Below, in pieces: positions 8,746 through 17,752 of a stretch of DNA of 48,466 bases. Both the position numbers and the translations under genes were made by a program. This stretch comes from Saprospiraceae bacterium. Lineage in GTDB: Bacteria; Bacteroidota; Bacteroidia; Chitinophagales; Saprospiraceae. A model generated the notes under the pieces. It ran no database searches, had not been told where the DNA came from, and worked only from the letters and a program-made list of their open reading frames with translations. The stretch is from contig JAIYCH010000096.1 in the NCBI GenBank assembly GCA_027488135.1, forward strand, positions 1 through 48,466, written 5' to 3'. How positions within the stretch are numbered: the first letter of the stretch is position 1; each line of letters opens with the position of its first letter.

Positions 8746-11574
8746 TTAATCGATAATAACCAATGGAAGTCCTAATTGTTTATCATTGACCTGAACGGAC
8801 ACCCAATAAACGCCGGGAACTTGTTTATTAATATTTAAAGTGAGATTATGAGAAGTAGCCATTTCTGTTTGGGTCTGATAAATAATGGCCCCTAAGGCAT
8901 TGAAAATTCGTATGGTAGCCCTGTCAGCTTTTGTTAAGGTAAATGAAATAGCAGGGTTTGCCGAGGTAGGATTAGGATAAAGAGAAATACCATTCATCCA
9001 AGTGGCAACCTCATTAATATTGGTTGGTACACCTACTTTCACTTCCACGTTGTCGGTGCAACCAAATGCATCATTTACGGTAACCTTGTAGGTACCGGGA
9101 TTTAATATTTCAGCTGTTTTACTTTTTGATCCATTACTCCACAAATAGGTATAAGGGCCAACTCCATTTTCTGCAGAAATAGTTACTACGGCGGGTTGAC
9201 TGGAACCTGTGGAGAGTCCATTGACTATTCTGGCAGATAAAGAAAGGTTTGACGGGCATCTAATAAGGTTAAAATTATCTAAATCTACCCAGTAGTTTCC
9301 TGACCCCCAAAGGGCACTTACTTTAACGACAACATTTTTACCAACATAAGGTGACAAATCGACTGCAATGGATTTATACTTATTACTAACCAGATGTGTC
9401 GTGTTATTTATGGTTCGTATCACTTGAAAGGTAGTACCACAATCTGTCGAAATAGCTATTTCTAATCGATCAGAGCTACCCCATGTTGCACCTGTTTTAC
9501 CTTCACTTTCAAAAGTTACCGCTCTATAATCAAAACGCAGGGTATCTTTTAAAGAAATAAGGCCAATGGGCGCCGTCAAAAGATCAAAACGAGGATCGGA
9601 TGAAGTGAGTAAATCTGACACCACGTACGATTTGTTATTATGACTTTTGGTAACAATTTGATCAATACCTATCCAGTCTGCGGGTAGTTTACCCATCTCA
9701 AAATCTTCTTTAAAAGGGAAGGTAGTATTTGTTTTAAAGGTAAAATAGGCCGTATCGTTATGCGTTAACGAAGATTCTCCAACAATCCAGGCTTTTACAT
9801 TATACGTACCTGGCTTCGACGAATCAAATCCTTGTTTGAAAGTAAAAAGTTTGTTTTGACCACTATTTACAGTTAAAGTTGAGGCTGATTCCGTAACAAT
9901 AGGTCCGCCATTTATCTGATAAGCAAGATTTATACCAGTCAAATTAGATTTACCAATATTTCCAATATGGAAGATGACGTTATCGGTAATATTTTCACAA
10001 ACCGTTTTTCTGCTATTTTTAACATTCAAAGCGACTAAATCGAAGTTAGAGATAGAAATATTTATGTTGTCAAGCAGTACGCCTTCTCTTTGAACACCGA
10101 GATCACTGTTAAATACAAATCTGATCTTTACTTTTGGGTTGCCCGCAACGCCAGGAAGAACGTGAGCAGCTAAGAACCAACCATCTGCGTGTCCATTTCC
10201 ATTCCATAGCCATCTTTCAGCATCGTTGTACCAGTTTGTTCCTGTTGATGGAGTGCCCAATCGAAGCCATGATTTCCCATCGTCTTTTGAATATTCAATC
10301 CAAAGACCGTCACAACAGCGTTCAATATCTATTTGGACTCTAAAGGATAGAATGGGGTCCTGGGCAAGTTTTGAAAAATCAAAACAAGGTGAATTCAAGT
10401 AAGAAAGTTCGTTTGATTTATGATTGCCATTTAAGTTGGTTCCCCATGATTTAATGCCGCTAAAAGCATTTCTAAGGGTAGATCCGTTAGGAGTGCCGAG
10501 TTCCCAGCTATTAAACTGACTTTTAGCATCGACCGTCCAACCCGTAAATTTTTCTTCCAGGGTAGTCAGATATGGAAAGGTGGTAATGGTTGGGATACTT
10601 ATCACTTTAGCGGTCATACTATCGTTTTTAACCTCACCGTCTTTTTCTATTTGCGTCCAGGCTACAATATTATATTCACCGGGAGCAGAAAAGTTAAAGG
10701 GTTGATCGAAAGCAGTGGTATTGGCACTATCAATACCTACAACGCCTGTATAAAAACCATCGACGGGACGATTTATGGGAACATCTACGCGGTTTATCTG
10801 GTAACCGTAGGGAATTAAAGATTGAGGTTCGCCGCCATAGTTGAAAATAGCTACTTTCACTGAATCATTACCTAATCCGCAGTCAGAAAAAGGAGCTACG
10901 AGACTAGAAATTCCAAGATCTAATTTCCATCTGGTTTCAATACTAAAAGGTCCGACAGGTCTGCTGGTATCTCCCGCCGGACAGATGCTGGCAAGGGAGT
11001 AAGTGTAAATAGTATGTTCGCTTAACTTACTTAATAAGGTATCATTTTTTGTGATTCGGAAGGTATCTGCATTGAGAATGGGGGAATTTTTAAAAAGAAG
11101 TAAGGTAGAAGTTGCCCCAGATACTGACTGCCAGCCAAGATTTGCCGTTTGAGAACCAATGAATCCAGGCTTTACAAAAAATCTCGGGGGTGCTGGACAG
11201 GAAGGGCACAAGCCAATATTTTTATAAACGATGCCCGCTGTTGGTAACTTTCCTTTTTGTGAAAACAGCACAGAATCGCGTTCATTTCGCAGTTCGTATT
11301 GAATTTCTTCATCGTACAGACCCGAATTAAAACGTATGGTAATGGAATCTCCTTTATAGACTTGAAGATAAAAAGTTTCTTTACTTCCGGTTTGTAGGGT
11401 AAATCTGTTCACTTTATTCCCTACAATTATTTCTAAGGAAGCATCATTCCAACCATCGAGCCCCAGGTCAGCACACTCGAGTTTATAGGTGCAAGCAGGG
11501 GTATTTTGCCCCATTAACCATACGTTGCAAAATAACGAAAGTAGAAAAAGCAAGTGGCTGGATGTCAATTTCAT
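8746..11574 (-). CDS. Large secreted protein with type IX C-terminal sorting domain
   Basis: The 942-residue product has a signal peptide (MKLTSSHLLFLLSLFCNVWLMGQ) and ends in a type A sorting domain of about 75 residues (ISLYPNPTSANPAISFTL to GVYWVSVQVNDKQ), so it should cross the outer membrane by the type IX system. Between them lie a fibronectin-III-like segment (about 130-215), two CARDB-like adhesion segments (KLDLGISSLVAPFSDCG and FDLVALNVKNSRKTVCEN), a jelly-roll segment resembling MAM/sortilin-type domains around ERCCDGLWIEYSKDDG, another such segment near 640-770, and an SprB-like repeat (GVGPYTYLWSNGSKSKTAE). No catalytic motif is visible; an adhesin or surface role is inference. 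bshA follows after 7 bases. Confidence 0.88.
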   Translation of the reverse strand: MKLTSSHLLFLLSLFCNVWLMGQNTPACTYKLECADLGLDGWNDASLEIIVGNKVNRFTLQTGSKETFYLQVYKGDSITIRFNSGLYDEEIQYELRNERDSVLFSQKGKLPTAGIVYKNIGLCPSCPAPPRFFVKPGFIGSQTANLGWQSVSGATSTLLLFKNSPILNADTFRITKNDTLLSKLSEHTIYTYSLASICPAGDTSRPVGPFSIETRWKLDLGISSLVAPFSDCGLGNDSVKVAIFNYGGEPQSLIPYGYQINRVDVPINRPVDGFYTGVVGIDSANTTAFDQPFNFSAPGEYNIVAWTQIEKDGEVKNDSMTAKVISIPTITTFPYLTTLEEKFTGWTVDAKSQFNSWELGTPNGSTLRNAFSGIKSWGTNLNGNHKSNELSYLNSPCFDFSKLAQDPILSFRVQIDIERCCDGLWIEYSKDDGKSWLRLGTPSTGTNWYNDAERWLWNGNGHADGWFLAAHVLPGVAGNPKVKIRFVFNSDLGVQREGVLLDNINISISNFDLVALNVKNSRKTVCENITDNVIFHIGNIGKSNLTGINLAYQINGGPIVTESASTLTVNSGQNKLFTFKQGFDSSKPGTYNVKAWIVGESSLTHNDTAYFTFKTNTTFPFKEDFEMGKLPADWIGIDQIVTKSHNNKSYVVSDLLTSSDPRFDLLTAPIGLISLKDTLRFDYRAVTFESEGKTGATWGSSDRLEIAISTDCGTTFQVIRTINNTTHLVSNKYKSIAVDLSPYVGKNVVVKVSALWGSGNYWVDLDNFNLIRCPSNLSLSARIVNGLSTGSSQPAVVTISAENGVGPYTYLWSNGSKSKTAEILNPGTYKVTVNDAFGCTDNVEVKVGVPTNINEVATWMNGISLYPNPTSANPAISFTLTKADRATIRIFNALGAIIYQTQTEMATSHNLTLNINKQVPGVYWVSVQVNDKQLGLPLVIID

Positions 11575-11614
11575 ATATTTTTAATTAAAGGTCTTTCCTG
11601 TTTAACGAATGTAC

Positions 11615-11634
11615 AAATGTTAAAAATAACATTT
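11615..11634. repeat. Perfect 8-bp inverted repeat between divergent genes
   Basis: AAATGTTA and its exact reverse complement TAACATTT are separated by AAAA. The repeat lies in the 198-base gap between the type IX cargo gene (minus) and the MerR-type regulator (plus). It is 41 bases upstream of the cargo start, where the cargo promoter should be. It could be an operator for the neighbouring regulator, since MerR proteins bind inverted repeats. In such AT-rich DNA a chance match cannot be excluded. Confidence 0.3.
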
Positions 11635-11724
11635 TAAAAATTTAAATGAAGCAATTTAACAATAATCACTGTTGAAAAATAATGCAGTAATCAAAATTAC
11701 ATCTAATGAATCAAAAGACCTTTA

Positions 11725-11755
11725 TTTTAAACCTTTTTAGTATGAAATTGTTTTG
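11725..11755 (+). promoter_or_regulatory. Candidate promoter of the MerR/CarH-like regulator
   Basis: A TTTT at 11725-11728 is followed after 19 bases by TTGTTTTG at 11748-11755. This matches the Bacteroidota TTTG-N19-TAnnTTTG pattern in 10 of 12 positions that count, at the normal spacing. Transcription would start near 11762, giving a very short leader before the TTG start codon at 11773. Confidence 0.3.
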
Positions 11756-11772
11756 CAACGAAATAAAAGGTT

Positions 11773-12666
11773 TTGGCTGTATATTCTATTGTTGATTTGG
11801 AAAAACTTACGGGTGTCAAGGCACACACTATTCGTATTTGGGAACAACGATATGGGGTAATTACACCCAAGAGAACGCAGTCCAATATTAGATATTACCA
11901 AGATGATGATTTAAAGCAGTTATTGAATATTGCTATTTTAAATAAAAATGGGCATAAAATTTCAAGAATAGCTCAGATGCAGCCTGATGAAATAAATGAA
12001 ACGGCTGCAGCTCTCTCTTCTATAGATGTTTCTTATGGCGCGCATTTAGATGCCCTTACCATAGCTATGATTGAAATGGATGAGTTGAAATTCGACAAGA
12101 TTGTCAACACCCACATCCAACAACTGGGTTTTGAACGTGCTATGACCGAGCTCATTTATCCGTTCCTGGATAAACTTAGTATTCTCTGGTTAACAGGTTC
12201 AATAAGCCCTGTGCAGGAAAATTTTATAAGTTTTTTAATAAGGCAAAAAATTATTGCTGCCATTGATCAACTTGATCCGTCTGACCACACAACAAGTAAA
12301 AAGTGTATTCTTTACCTGCCTGAAGGTGAGAAACAAGAGCTTAGTTTGTTATTCATCCAATTCATGTTAAGGGTCAGAAATTACAGAGTTGTTTATTTGG
12401 GTCATGATATTTCTATAGCTGAACTAAAAGTAGCCTGTGGAATAGTAAAGCCGGACTATATTTGTACGATGATAACCTCATCTTTCGAAACGGTATCTAT
12501 ACAACAATATGTAAATAATTTATCGAATGAAATATTTAATTGTCAAATTTTATTGAGCGGTTACCAGGTTAACGCACAATCTATAGAACACGGTAAAAAT
12601 ATTCACAAAGTTCAAAGTCTGGAGCAACTGATACATATAATGTCAGAACAAGAAATAAATGCATAA
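11773..12666 (+). CDS. MerR-family regulator, CarH/LitR-like, with degenerate cobalamin-binding domain
   Basis: The 297-residue product has an N-terminal MerR winged helix (YSIVDLEKLTGVKAHTIRIW and EQRYGVITPKR, residues 4-34), a helical-bundle domain (about 85-165) and a Rossmann-like B12-binding fold (about 175-290). This is the order of CarH/LitR light-sensing repressors, which use adenosylcobalamin. The cobalamin residues are altered: the Wx9EH motif reads W139-x9-E149-N150, and the ExHxxG motif reads E186-K-Q188-E-L-S191, so the lower axial histidine is missing. It probably does not bind B12 in the usual way. The start is TTG: an in-frame TAA at 11764-11766 blocks any upstream start, and the MerR helix begins at once. 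The acyl-CoA ligase gene follows after 94 bases. Confidence 0.85.
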   Translation: MAVYSIVDLEKLTGVKAHTIRIWEQRYGVITPKRTQSNIRYYQDDDLKQLLNIAILNKNGHKISRIAQMQPDEINETAAALSSIDVSYGAHLDALTIAMIEMDELKFDKIVNTHIQQLGFERAMTELIYPFLDKLSILWLTGSISPVQENFISFLIRQKIIAAIDQLDPSDHTTSKKCILYLPEGEKQELSLLFIQFMLRVRNYRVVYLGHDISIAELKVACGIVKPDYICTMITSSFETVSIQQYVNNLSNEIFNCQILLSGYQVNAQSIEHGKNIHKVQSLEQLIHIMSEQEINA

Positions 12667-12760
12667 TAGTTTCCACTGATTTTTTCAAAATTTTATGTTA
12701 TTTTTAATGATTGTACAGAATATTACAATCTTAATTCATAAAATCGGAAATTTATATCAG

Positions 12761-14578
12761 ATGAAGCCAACCAGATTATTTGATTACATTGATTATCAAA
12801 TGGCACATTATCCGTTGGAGCGGTGTATGGGTGCCAAAAACGAACAAGGTGTGTTCGATTTCCTTTCCACGGAAGAAGTAGTTGATTTAGCTAATAAACT
12901 GAGTTGCGGTTTATTGAAATTGGGCATTGGAAAGGGAGATAAAATCGGCGTTGCCGTTTATCAAAATCGGCCAGAATGGGTTATTCTTGACATTGCTGTT
13001 CAACAAATTGGAGCTATAAACGTCCCTGTTTATCCTACTATCAGTAGTAATGAATACGTTTATATCTTTAATGACTCCGAAACAAAAATTTGTTTTGTTG
13101 GAAAATTAGACCTTTATGACAAAGTAAGTATAGCCCAAAAAGAGGTTCCCTCCCTTAAAGAAATTTATACCTTCGACCCACAGGACGGCCGACCATTTTG
13201 GAAGGATATTCTGACGGATGAGGGAATGGATTGTTTAGAAGGGTTGAAAAATGAGGTTAAAGCGGAGGATTTATCTACTATTATTTATACATCTGGTACA
13301 ACGGGTGTTCCAAAAGGGGTAATGCTTTCACACCACAATATTATTTCCAATGTGGAGGCCGCAGCAGCCATTATTCCTGTTCAAAATGGAGATAAAGTGT
13401 TGAGTTTCCTTCCTATTTGCCATATTTTTGAAAGGGCTGCTTCATATCACTACCAGTTTAGGGGCGTTTCTATCATTTTTACAGGCACAGATAATTTAGG
13501 AGGTGAAGACGGAGATTTGAAAATGGTTCAACCCAATTTCTTTACCACCGTTCCCCGATTATTGGAAAAGGTATATGAGAAAATTTATAATAAGGGTCTG
13601 GCTCTAACGGGGGTAAAGAAAAAATTGTTCTTCTGGGCTCTTTCCCTAACTGAAGATTTTGCTTACCACAAACCTATTGGTGGATTTAAGGGAATGATAG
13701 CTGATAAACTTATTTTTAGTAAGTGGAGAGAAGCTTTAGGTGGAAATGTGAAAGGTATTGTTACCGGTGCAGCGCCTTGTCCTTTAAGAATAGCTCAGGT
13801 GTTTTCCGCTGCGGGTGTTCCCATTAGAGAGGGTTACGGTCTTACAGAAACTTCTCCTGTTTTAACGGCGAGTACCTTTGAAAAAGGAGGTGCGCTTTTG
13901 GGTACCGTAGGAAAAGCTATTCCTGGCGTAGAGATTTTTATAGATCCCTCAGACGGGAATTACAGAGAAAATGAAGGTGAAATATTAGCTTCAGGTCCAA
14001 ATATCATGATGGGTTATTACAATAAACCGGATGCAACTGCCGCTGTTACTAAAATTATCGATGGTAAATCTTGGTTCTGTACGGGTGATGTTGGTAAATT
14101 TATTGAAGGTCCTGAAGGGGGAGCGTTTCTTAAAATTACCGATAGGAAAAAAGAACTATTGAAAACTTCAGGTGGTAAATATGTTGCTCCAGCTCCAATT
14201 GAAAACAAATTTAAGGAATCATTCTTTATTGAACAAATGATGGTCGTTGGCGATAGTCAAAAGTTTGTGTCAGCGTTAATCGTTCCGGCAGAGGAAGCTT
14301 TAAAAGATTGGTGCGGAAATAACGATTTGTCATGGACTAATTTGTCAGACATGGTCCAAAAGACTAAAATTATTGATCTTTATCAATCTATTATTGATGA
14401 AATGAATAAAGAATTTGCTCACATTGATCAGGTTAAGAAATTTAAATTATTGATTGATCCATGGGAACCTGTTAAAAAAGATGGCACAGAATCGGAATTA
14501 ACCCCAACAATGAAACTAAAAAGAAGGGTGATTTTAGATAAATATTCTGAAGAGATTCAACAAATTTACAAGGATTAA
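12761..14578 (+). CDS. Long-chain acyl-CoA synthetase (AMP-forming)
   Basis: The product (605 residues from the ATG at 12761) activates fatty acids to acyl-CoA through an acyl-AMP intermediate. Motifs appear in order: the AMP/ATP loop IIYTSGTTGVPKGVMLSH, YGLTETSPVL, the adenine-binding TGDVG stretch, DRKKELLKTSGGKYV, and a C-terminal lysine region PTMKLKRR. It resembles the FAA1/FadD15-type long-chain group. An ATG at 12695 would add 22 unconserved hydrophobic residues. MKPTRLFDYIDYQ is the usual type of start. It is downstream of the CarH-like regulator and is closed by a strong terminator right after its stop. Confidence 0.9.
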   Translation: MKPTRLFDYIDYQMAHYPLERCMGAKNEQGVFDFLSTEEVVDLANKLSCGLLKLGIGKGDKIGVAVYQNRPEWVILDIAVQQIGAINVPVYPTISSNEYVYIFNDSETKICFVGKLDLYDKVSIAQKEVPSLKEIYTFDPQDGRPFWKDILTDEGMDCLEGLKNEVKAEDLSTIIYTSGTTGVPKGVMLSHHNIISNVEAAAAIIPVQNGDKVLSFLPICHIFERAASYHYQFRGVSIIFTGTDNLGGEDGDLKMVQPNFFTTVPRLLEKVYEKIYNKGLALTGVKKKLFFWALSLTEDFAYHKPIGGFKGMIADKLIFSKWREALGGNVKGIVTGAAPCPLRIAQVFSAAGVPIREGYGLTETSPVLTASTFEKGGALLGTVGKAIPGVEIFIDPSDGNYRENEGEILASGPNIMMGYYNKPDATAAVTKIIDGKSWFCTGDVGKFIEGPEGGAFLKITDRKKELLKTSGGKYVAPAPIENKFKESFFIEQMMVVGDSQKFVSALIVPAEEALKDWCGNNDLSWTNLSDMVQKTKIIDLYQSIIDEMNKEFAHIDQVKKFKLLIDPWEPVKKDGTESELTPTMKLKRRVILDKYSEEIQQIYKD

Positions 14579-14616
14579 AAAAAAAGCCGGTAAGAAAATT
14601 CTTACCGGCTTTTTTT
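14579..14616. terminator. Strong bidirectional intrinsic terminator
   Basis: The stem GCCGGTAAG pairs exactly with CTTACCGGC across an AAAATT loop. It is flanked by a run of A on the left and a run of T on the right, so it makes a stem followed by a U tract on either strand. It starts right after the acyl-CoA ligase stop and lies 7 bases beyond the stop of the 40-residue protein encoded on the other strand, ending both converging transcripts. Confidence 0.92.
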
Positions 14617-14622
14617 AATCAC

Positions 14623-14745
14623 CTATTCTAATCCCAATTGATTATATCGGTATACGTAAACGACCAGTGAGAAAAAAAGTACTAAGGTTATAAAGAAATA
14701 CAACATAAAATATCCCTTTTTTCCTGCGTTTTTTACTGAGGACAT
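14623..14745 (-). CDS. Small single-pass membrane protein (40 residues)
   Basis: An ATG at 14745 opens a 40-codon frame ending in TAG at 14623. The translation starts MSSVKNAGKKGYFM, continues with a strongly hydrophobic segment of about 18 residues (LYFFITLVLFFSLVVYVY) and ends RYNQLGLE. The basic N-terminus and hydrophobic core fit a real single-pass inner-membrane peptide. Its stop falls 7 bases short of a strong terminator, and its start is 21 bases after the ppiD stop, so it reads as the last gene of the ppiD transcript. I know no named family. Because it is short, coding status rests on composition and position. It could assist the foldase or be independent. Confidence 0.6.
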   Translation of the reverse strand: MSSVKNAGKKGYFMLYFFITLVLFFSLVVYVYRYNQLGLE

Positions 14746-14766
14746 AATAGTAGTGTTTATATATGA

Positions 14767-16875
14767 TTAAAAGAACTTACTGCGATTATCCTTAATTGAT
14801 GCTCCGTCTTTAAGCACCTGTGTAATTTTGCTGTTTACCTGACTACGATAAGTAGAAACCAGATTTCTCTTTGTGGTCACTAATTCTGTAGCTGCTGAAG
14901 GCGCCGCTTTGGTGATTATTTTCGCTACATATACACCCGAGTTACCTACCACAGGGGCAGTAACATCACCTGTATTATAACGGAATAATTTACCTAATAA
15001 CTTTGGCTCACTGCCTACACCAGCAATCACCGGATTGGCAAAGGTAATTCCATTGGCCGTATCAATAGGTTCTCCAAAGCTACTGGCTAATGTTTCCAAT
15101 GATTTTCCTTTCATTTTTGAAGCAATCAAAGCACCTTTCTTTTCATTAATTACTAAGGCTTCAATTTCCTTCTTTATTTTTTCAACTGCAGGTAATCCTT
15201 CTTCAACAACATCCTCTAAGCCAATAAGTACGTATTTATTGTCAAAATAAAGATTTTCATCTCTGTAAACATAAACTTGTGGAGAAACGGATTCCAAATC
15301 TGCATCGAAAGCCCAACGAATGATATCACGTGATTGTACCCCTGCGCCTAAAGGTCCTAAGAAGAACTCATTTTTACCCATTGGGGTAGATGTTTCTAGT
15401 TTAATGTCCTTATTTTTCGCCAGGTTAGCTTTCAAGTCTGCTACCGATGTACTTTTATTTAGTATAATGGAAACCTTGTTGTAAGCATCTTTTTGGGTAG
15501 CTTCAGAAGGAATAATGTTAGAAACGAGAGAGGCAATTCTAATGCCAATCTCATTTTTATCAAATTTCTTACCAGTAACTTCTACCAGGTGCACACCGAA
15601 TTGAGTGGTGACAGTGTATAGCTTACCAGATTCAGCTTGAAAGAAAATCAAATCATTATATTCTGCAACCATCTGACCAGGAGCTGCATAACCTAAGTCA
15701 CCACCCTTTGTTGACGTTGCATCGCTACCAAATTGAGCAGCCATAGCTTCAAAGGTAGCCTCTCCTTTCTCGATAACCTGCTTTAAAGAGTCGATGGTTC
15801 TCTGCGCTAAAAAAGCGCTGTTTGCATCAGATGCTTGAATAAGAATGTGTCTTGATTTAACAGAGTCCGGAAGTGCTTTTTTGTCAATCATTTTAACTAC
15901 GCGATAAGCGCCTGACTCGGTATAAGGGCCAAAAACGCCACCTTCAGGTAAATTGAAAATGCTATCGGCGAACATTGGATTAATTTCCGATTTCTTTACA
16001 TAAATCGGAGACATCACTCCTCTGTTTTGTTCAATAAAGTTAGTGTCATTTGAGGCGCTTCGGAATTGATTGGCCAGAACACTTATTTTACCATAAATAT
16101 CGGCTGTATCAGCTTTTGAAGGAAAAACATTGTAAATAGCATAAGCTATTTTTCTGCGTTCTTCTTTATTAGTGTATTTCTTTTTGTTTTTGTCAAGATA
16201 GTTTTCATAATCCTGATCAGAAAGAGAAACTTCGCTATTATCAATATTGTCGAAAGGCACTTTTACATAGGCAAACTGGAGAAAACCGGAACCTTCCGAG
16301 AATAACAATTCAGCCTGCCAGTTTGGTGTGTAAAAACCATTAGCAACTAAAGAAGTTAATTTGCGTTGGAGTCTTTCTTTAATTACCTCACCTTCCTGTA
16401 TAGCCCAATAAGAACGCATTTGTGGTTCAAGTGTGTTAGATTCTATCATCTGACGAACTTGATTTAACTGCTCTCTGTTAACCTGGCCAGTAGTTTGGTC
16501 GCCAAAACGCTGAGTGATCACAGGACTAGGTTCAAGACCAAATTGTAAATCAAGCAGTTCGGCACGACTTACGCCTAGGCCTAATTTGTCTGTTTGCTCT
16601 GAAATCAAGATTTTTTCAACGAAATAATTCCAAATATTTTCTCTACGTGCGAAAACATCACTGGTAGAACCGGAGTACAAAATACTTTCCGTTCTATTAA
16701 ATTCATTTACGTCAATTTTTTGACCGTTAATTTTAGCCAGTACAGGTTGTGAACTGCCAAATACACTTGTTTGCCCAGACGTCATATCCATTAGAATGAA
16801 GCCACCTAAGCCCAAAGCTATCAGGATAATTAATATCCAACTACCTTGTTGTCTGATTTTACTAATCAATGCCAT
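14767..16875 (-). CDS. ppiD: Periplasmic peptidyl-prolyl isomerase of the PpiD/SurA type
   Basis: The 702-residue product has a short cytoplasmic N-terminus (MALISKIRQQ), one membrane anchor (GSWILIILIALGLGGFILM, about 11-29) and a long periplasmic part, the layout of PpiD. The SurA-like helical chaperone region follows (KINGQKIDVNEFNRTES). A parvulin rotamase domain lies at about 335-440 (SRHILIQASDANSAF, FGSDATSTKGGDLGY, FGVHLVEVTGKK). A second degenerate parvulin-like region follows near 480-600. PpiD works as a foldase for exported proteins near the Sec translocon. It is a single gene plus the 40-residue peptide that follows; a TATTTTTG box at 16950-16957 may be its promoter. Confidence 0.9.
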   Translation of the reverse strand: MALISKIRQQGSWILIILIALGLGGFILMDMTSGQTSVFGSSQPVLAKINGQKIDVNEFNRTESILYSGSTSDVFARRENIWNYFVEKILISEQTDKLGLGVSRAELLDLQFGLEPSPVITQRFGDQTTGQVNREQLNQVRQMIESNTLEPQMRSYWAIQEGEVIKERLQRKLTSLVANGFYTPNWQAELLFSEGSGFLQFAYVKVPFDNIDNSEVSLSDQDYENYLDKNKKKYTNKEERRKIAYAIYNVFPSKADTADIYGKISVLANQFRSASNDTNFIEQNRGVMSPIYVKKSEINPMFADSIFNLPEGGVFGPYTESGAYRVVKMIDKKALPDSVKSRHILIQASDANSAFLAQRTIDSLKQVIEKGEATFEAMAAQFGSDATSTKGGDLGYAAPGQMVAEYNDLIFFQAESGKLYTVTTQFGVHLVEVTGKKFDKNEIGIRIASLVSNIIPSEATQKDAYNKVSIILNKSTSVADLKANLAKNKDIKLETSTPMGKNEFFLGPLGAGVQSRDIIRWAFDADLESVSPQVYVYRDENLYFDNKYVLIGLEDVVEEGLPAVEKIKKEIEALVINEKKGALIASKMKGKSLETLASSFGEPIDTANGITFANPVIAGVGSEPKLLGKLFRYNTGDVTAPVVGNSGVYVAKIITKAAPSAATELVTTKRNLVSTYRSQVNSKITQVLKDGASIKDNRSKFF

Positions 16876-16949
16876 GTTTATCGGTATTGTTTTTTGTCTT
16901 AAAAATTCAATTGCTCAACCAAAAATTTGTAAAAATTGGTCAAGGCGTG

Positions 16950-16957
16950 CAAAAATA
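16950..16957 (-). promoter_or_regulatory. Candidate -7 promoter box for ppiD
   Basis: On the minus strand the bases read TATTTTTG, an exact TAnnTTTG match. The start of transcription would be near 16943, giving a leader of about 68 bases to the ppiD ATG. No clear -33 TTTG is present, so this is a partial match. Confidence 0.35.
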
Positions 16958-16999
16958 CAGTTTCTGCGCTTAATCTAAAAGTCAGAGTGTTATTTTTTC

Positions 17000-17032
17000 G
17001 CAAATCTTTACCTATTTACTTGTAAAGATTGC
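17000..17032. repeat. Imperfect inverted repeat downstream of the response regulator
   Basis: AATCTTTAC at 17003-17011 pairs with GTAAAGATT at 17022-17030. A further GC/GC pair closes the base after one bulged A. The hairpin lies 22 bases past the response regulator stop and could act as its terminator, but neither side has a good U tract. An AT-rich operator for the downstream ppiD promoter is the other option. Confidence 0.3.
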
Positions 17033-17054
17033 AAAAATAATCAGAGGAAACTAT

Positions 17055-17747
17055 TTATTCAGGACAAATAAATTGAAAACCTACCCCGTGAATGGCCTCA
17101 ATTTTAATACGGGCATCAGCGGCTAAGTATTTTCTTAGTCTTGAGATGAATACATCCATACTTCGGCCCAAAAAATAATCATCATTTCCCCAGACGTCAA
17201 TTAGCAATTGAGATCGTTTAATGAGCTGATTAGCGTGTCTGGCAAAATAATTTAATAGTTCCGCTTCTTTACTTGTCATTCTCTTCATAGTGCCATCTAA
17301 AGAAATAAGAGAAAGATTTTTTTTATCCAGCGTGTAATAACCAACCTGAATGACTTCGGATGCATCGGTTTCTTTTTGTATCGCCTTTCTTTTTAGGAAA
17401 ATTTGAATTTTTAAAATTAGTTCCTTGATTTGAAAAGGCTTTATCATATAGTCGTCGGCGCCAATCTGTAGTCCATGTATTCTGTCTTCAGAAAGGGAGC
17501 GTGCGCTTAAAAATAAAATGGGAATAGACTCAGAGTGCGTTCTAATTTTTGAGGCTAACTCAAAGCCATTCATTCCGGGAAGATTAATATCCAGGATAAC
17601 CAGGTCGAAAGAGGCAAACTCCTTTATAGTACCCGCTTCGGTGCCTGATTTTAACCATTGTATATCATACCCAGCATCTTCAAGTTGGTCTGCAGTTAAG
17701 AGCCCCAGAGATTCATCGTCCTCAACATACAAAATTTTGGGCTTCAT
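17055..17747 (-). CDS. Two-component response regulator, OmpR/PhoB type
   Basis: The 230-residue product has a receiver domain (1-120) with acidic pocket E9/D10/D11, phospho-acceptor D53 (VILDINLPGMNG), the switch residue in FLSARS and the conserved lysine in MIKPF. A C-terminal winged-helix DNA-binding domain follows (MTSKEAELLNYFARHANQ, then the GRSMDVFISRLRKYL recognition region). It is the cognate partner of the histidine kinase whose stop lies 5 bases upstream. The pair resembles the RprXY/CusRS-like systems of Bacteroidota, but the signal and target genes are unknown. Confidence 0.95.
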   Translation of the reverse strand: MKPKILYVEDDESLGLLTADQLEDAGYDIQWLKSGTEAGTIKEFASFDLVILDINLPGMNGFELASKIRTHSESIPILFLSARSLSEDRIHGLQIGADDYMIKPFQIKELILKIQIFLKRKAIQKETDASEVIQVGYYTLDKKNLSLISLDGTMKRMTSKEAELLNYFARHANQLIKRSQLLIDVWGNDDYFLGRSMDVFISRLRKYLAADARIKIEAIHGVGFQFICPE

Positions 17748-17752
17748 ATATT

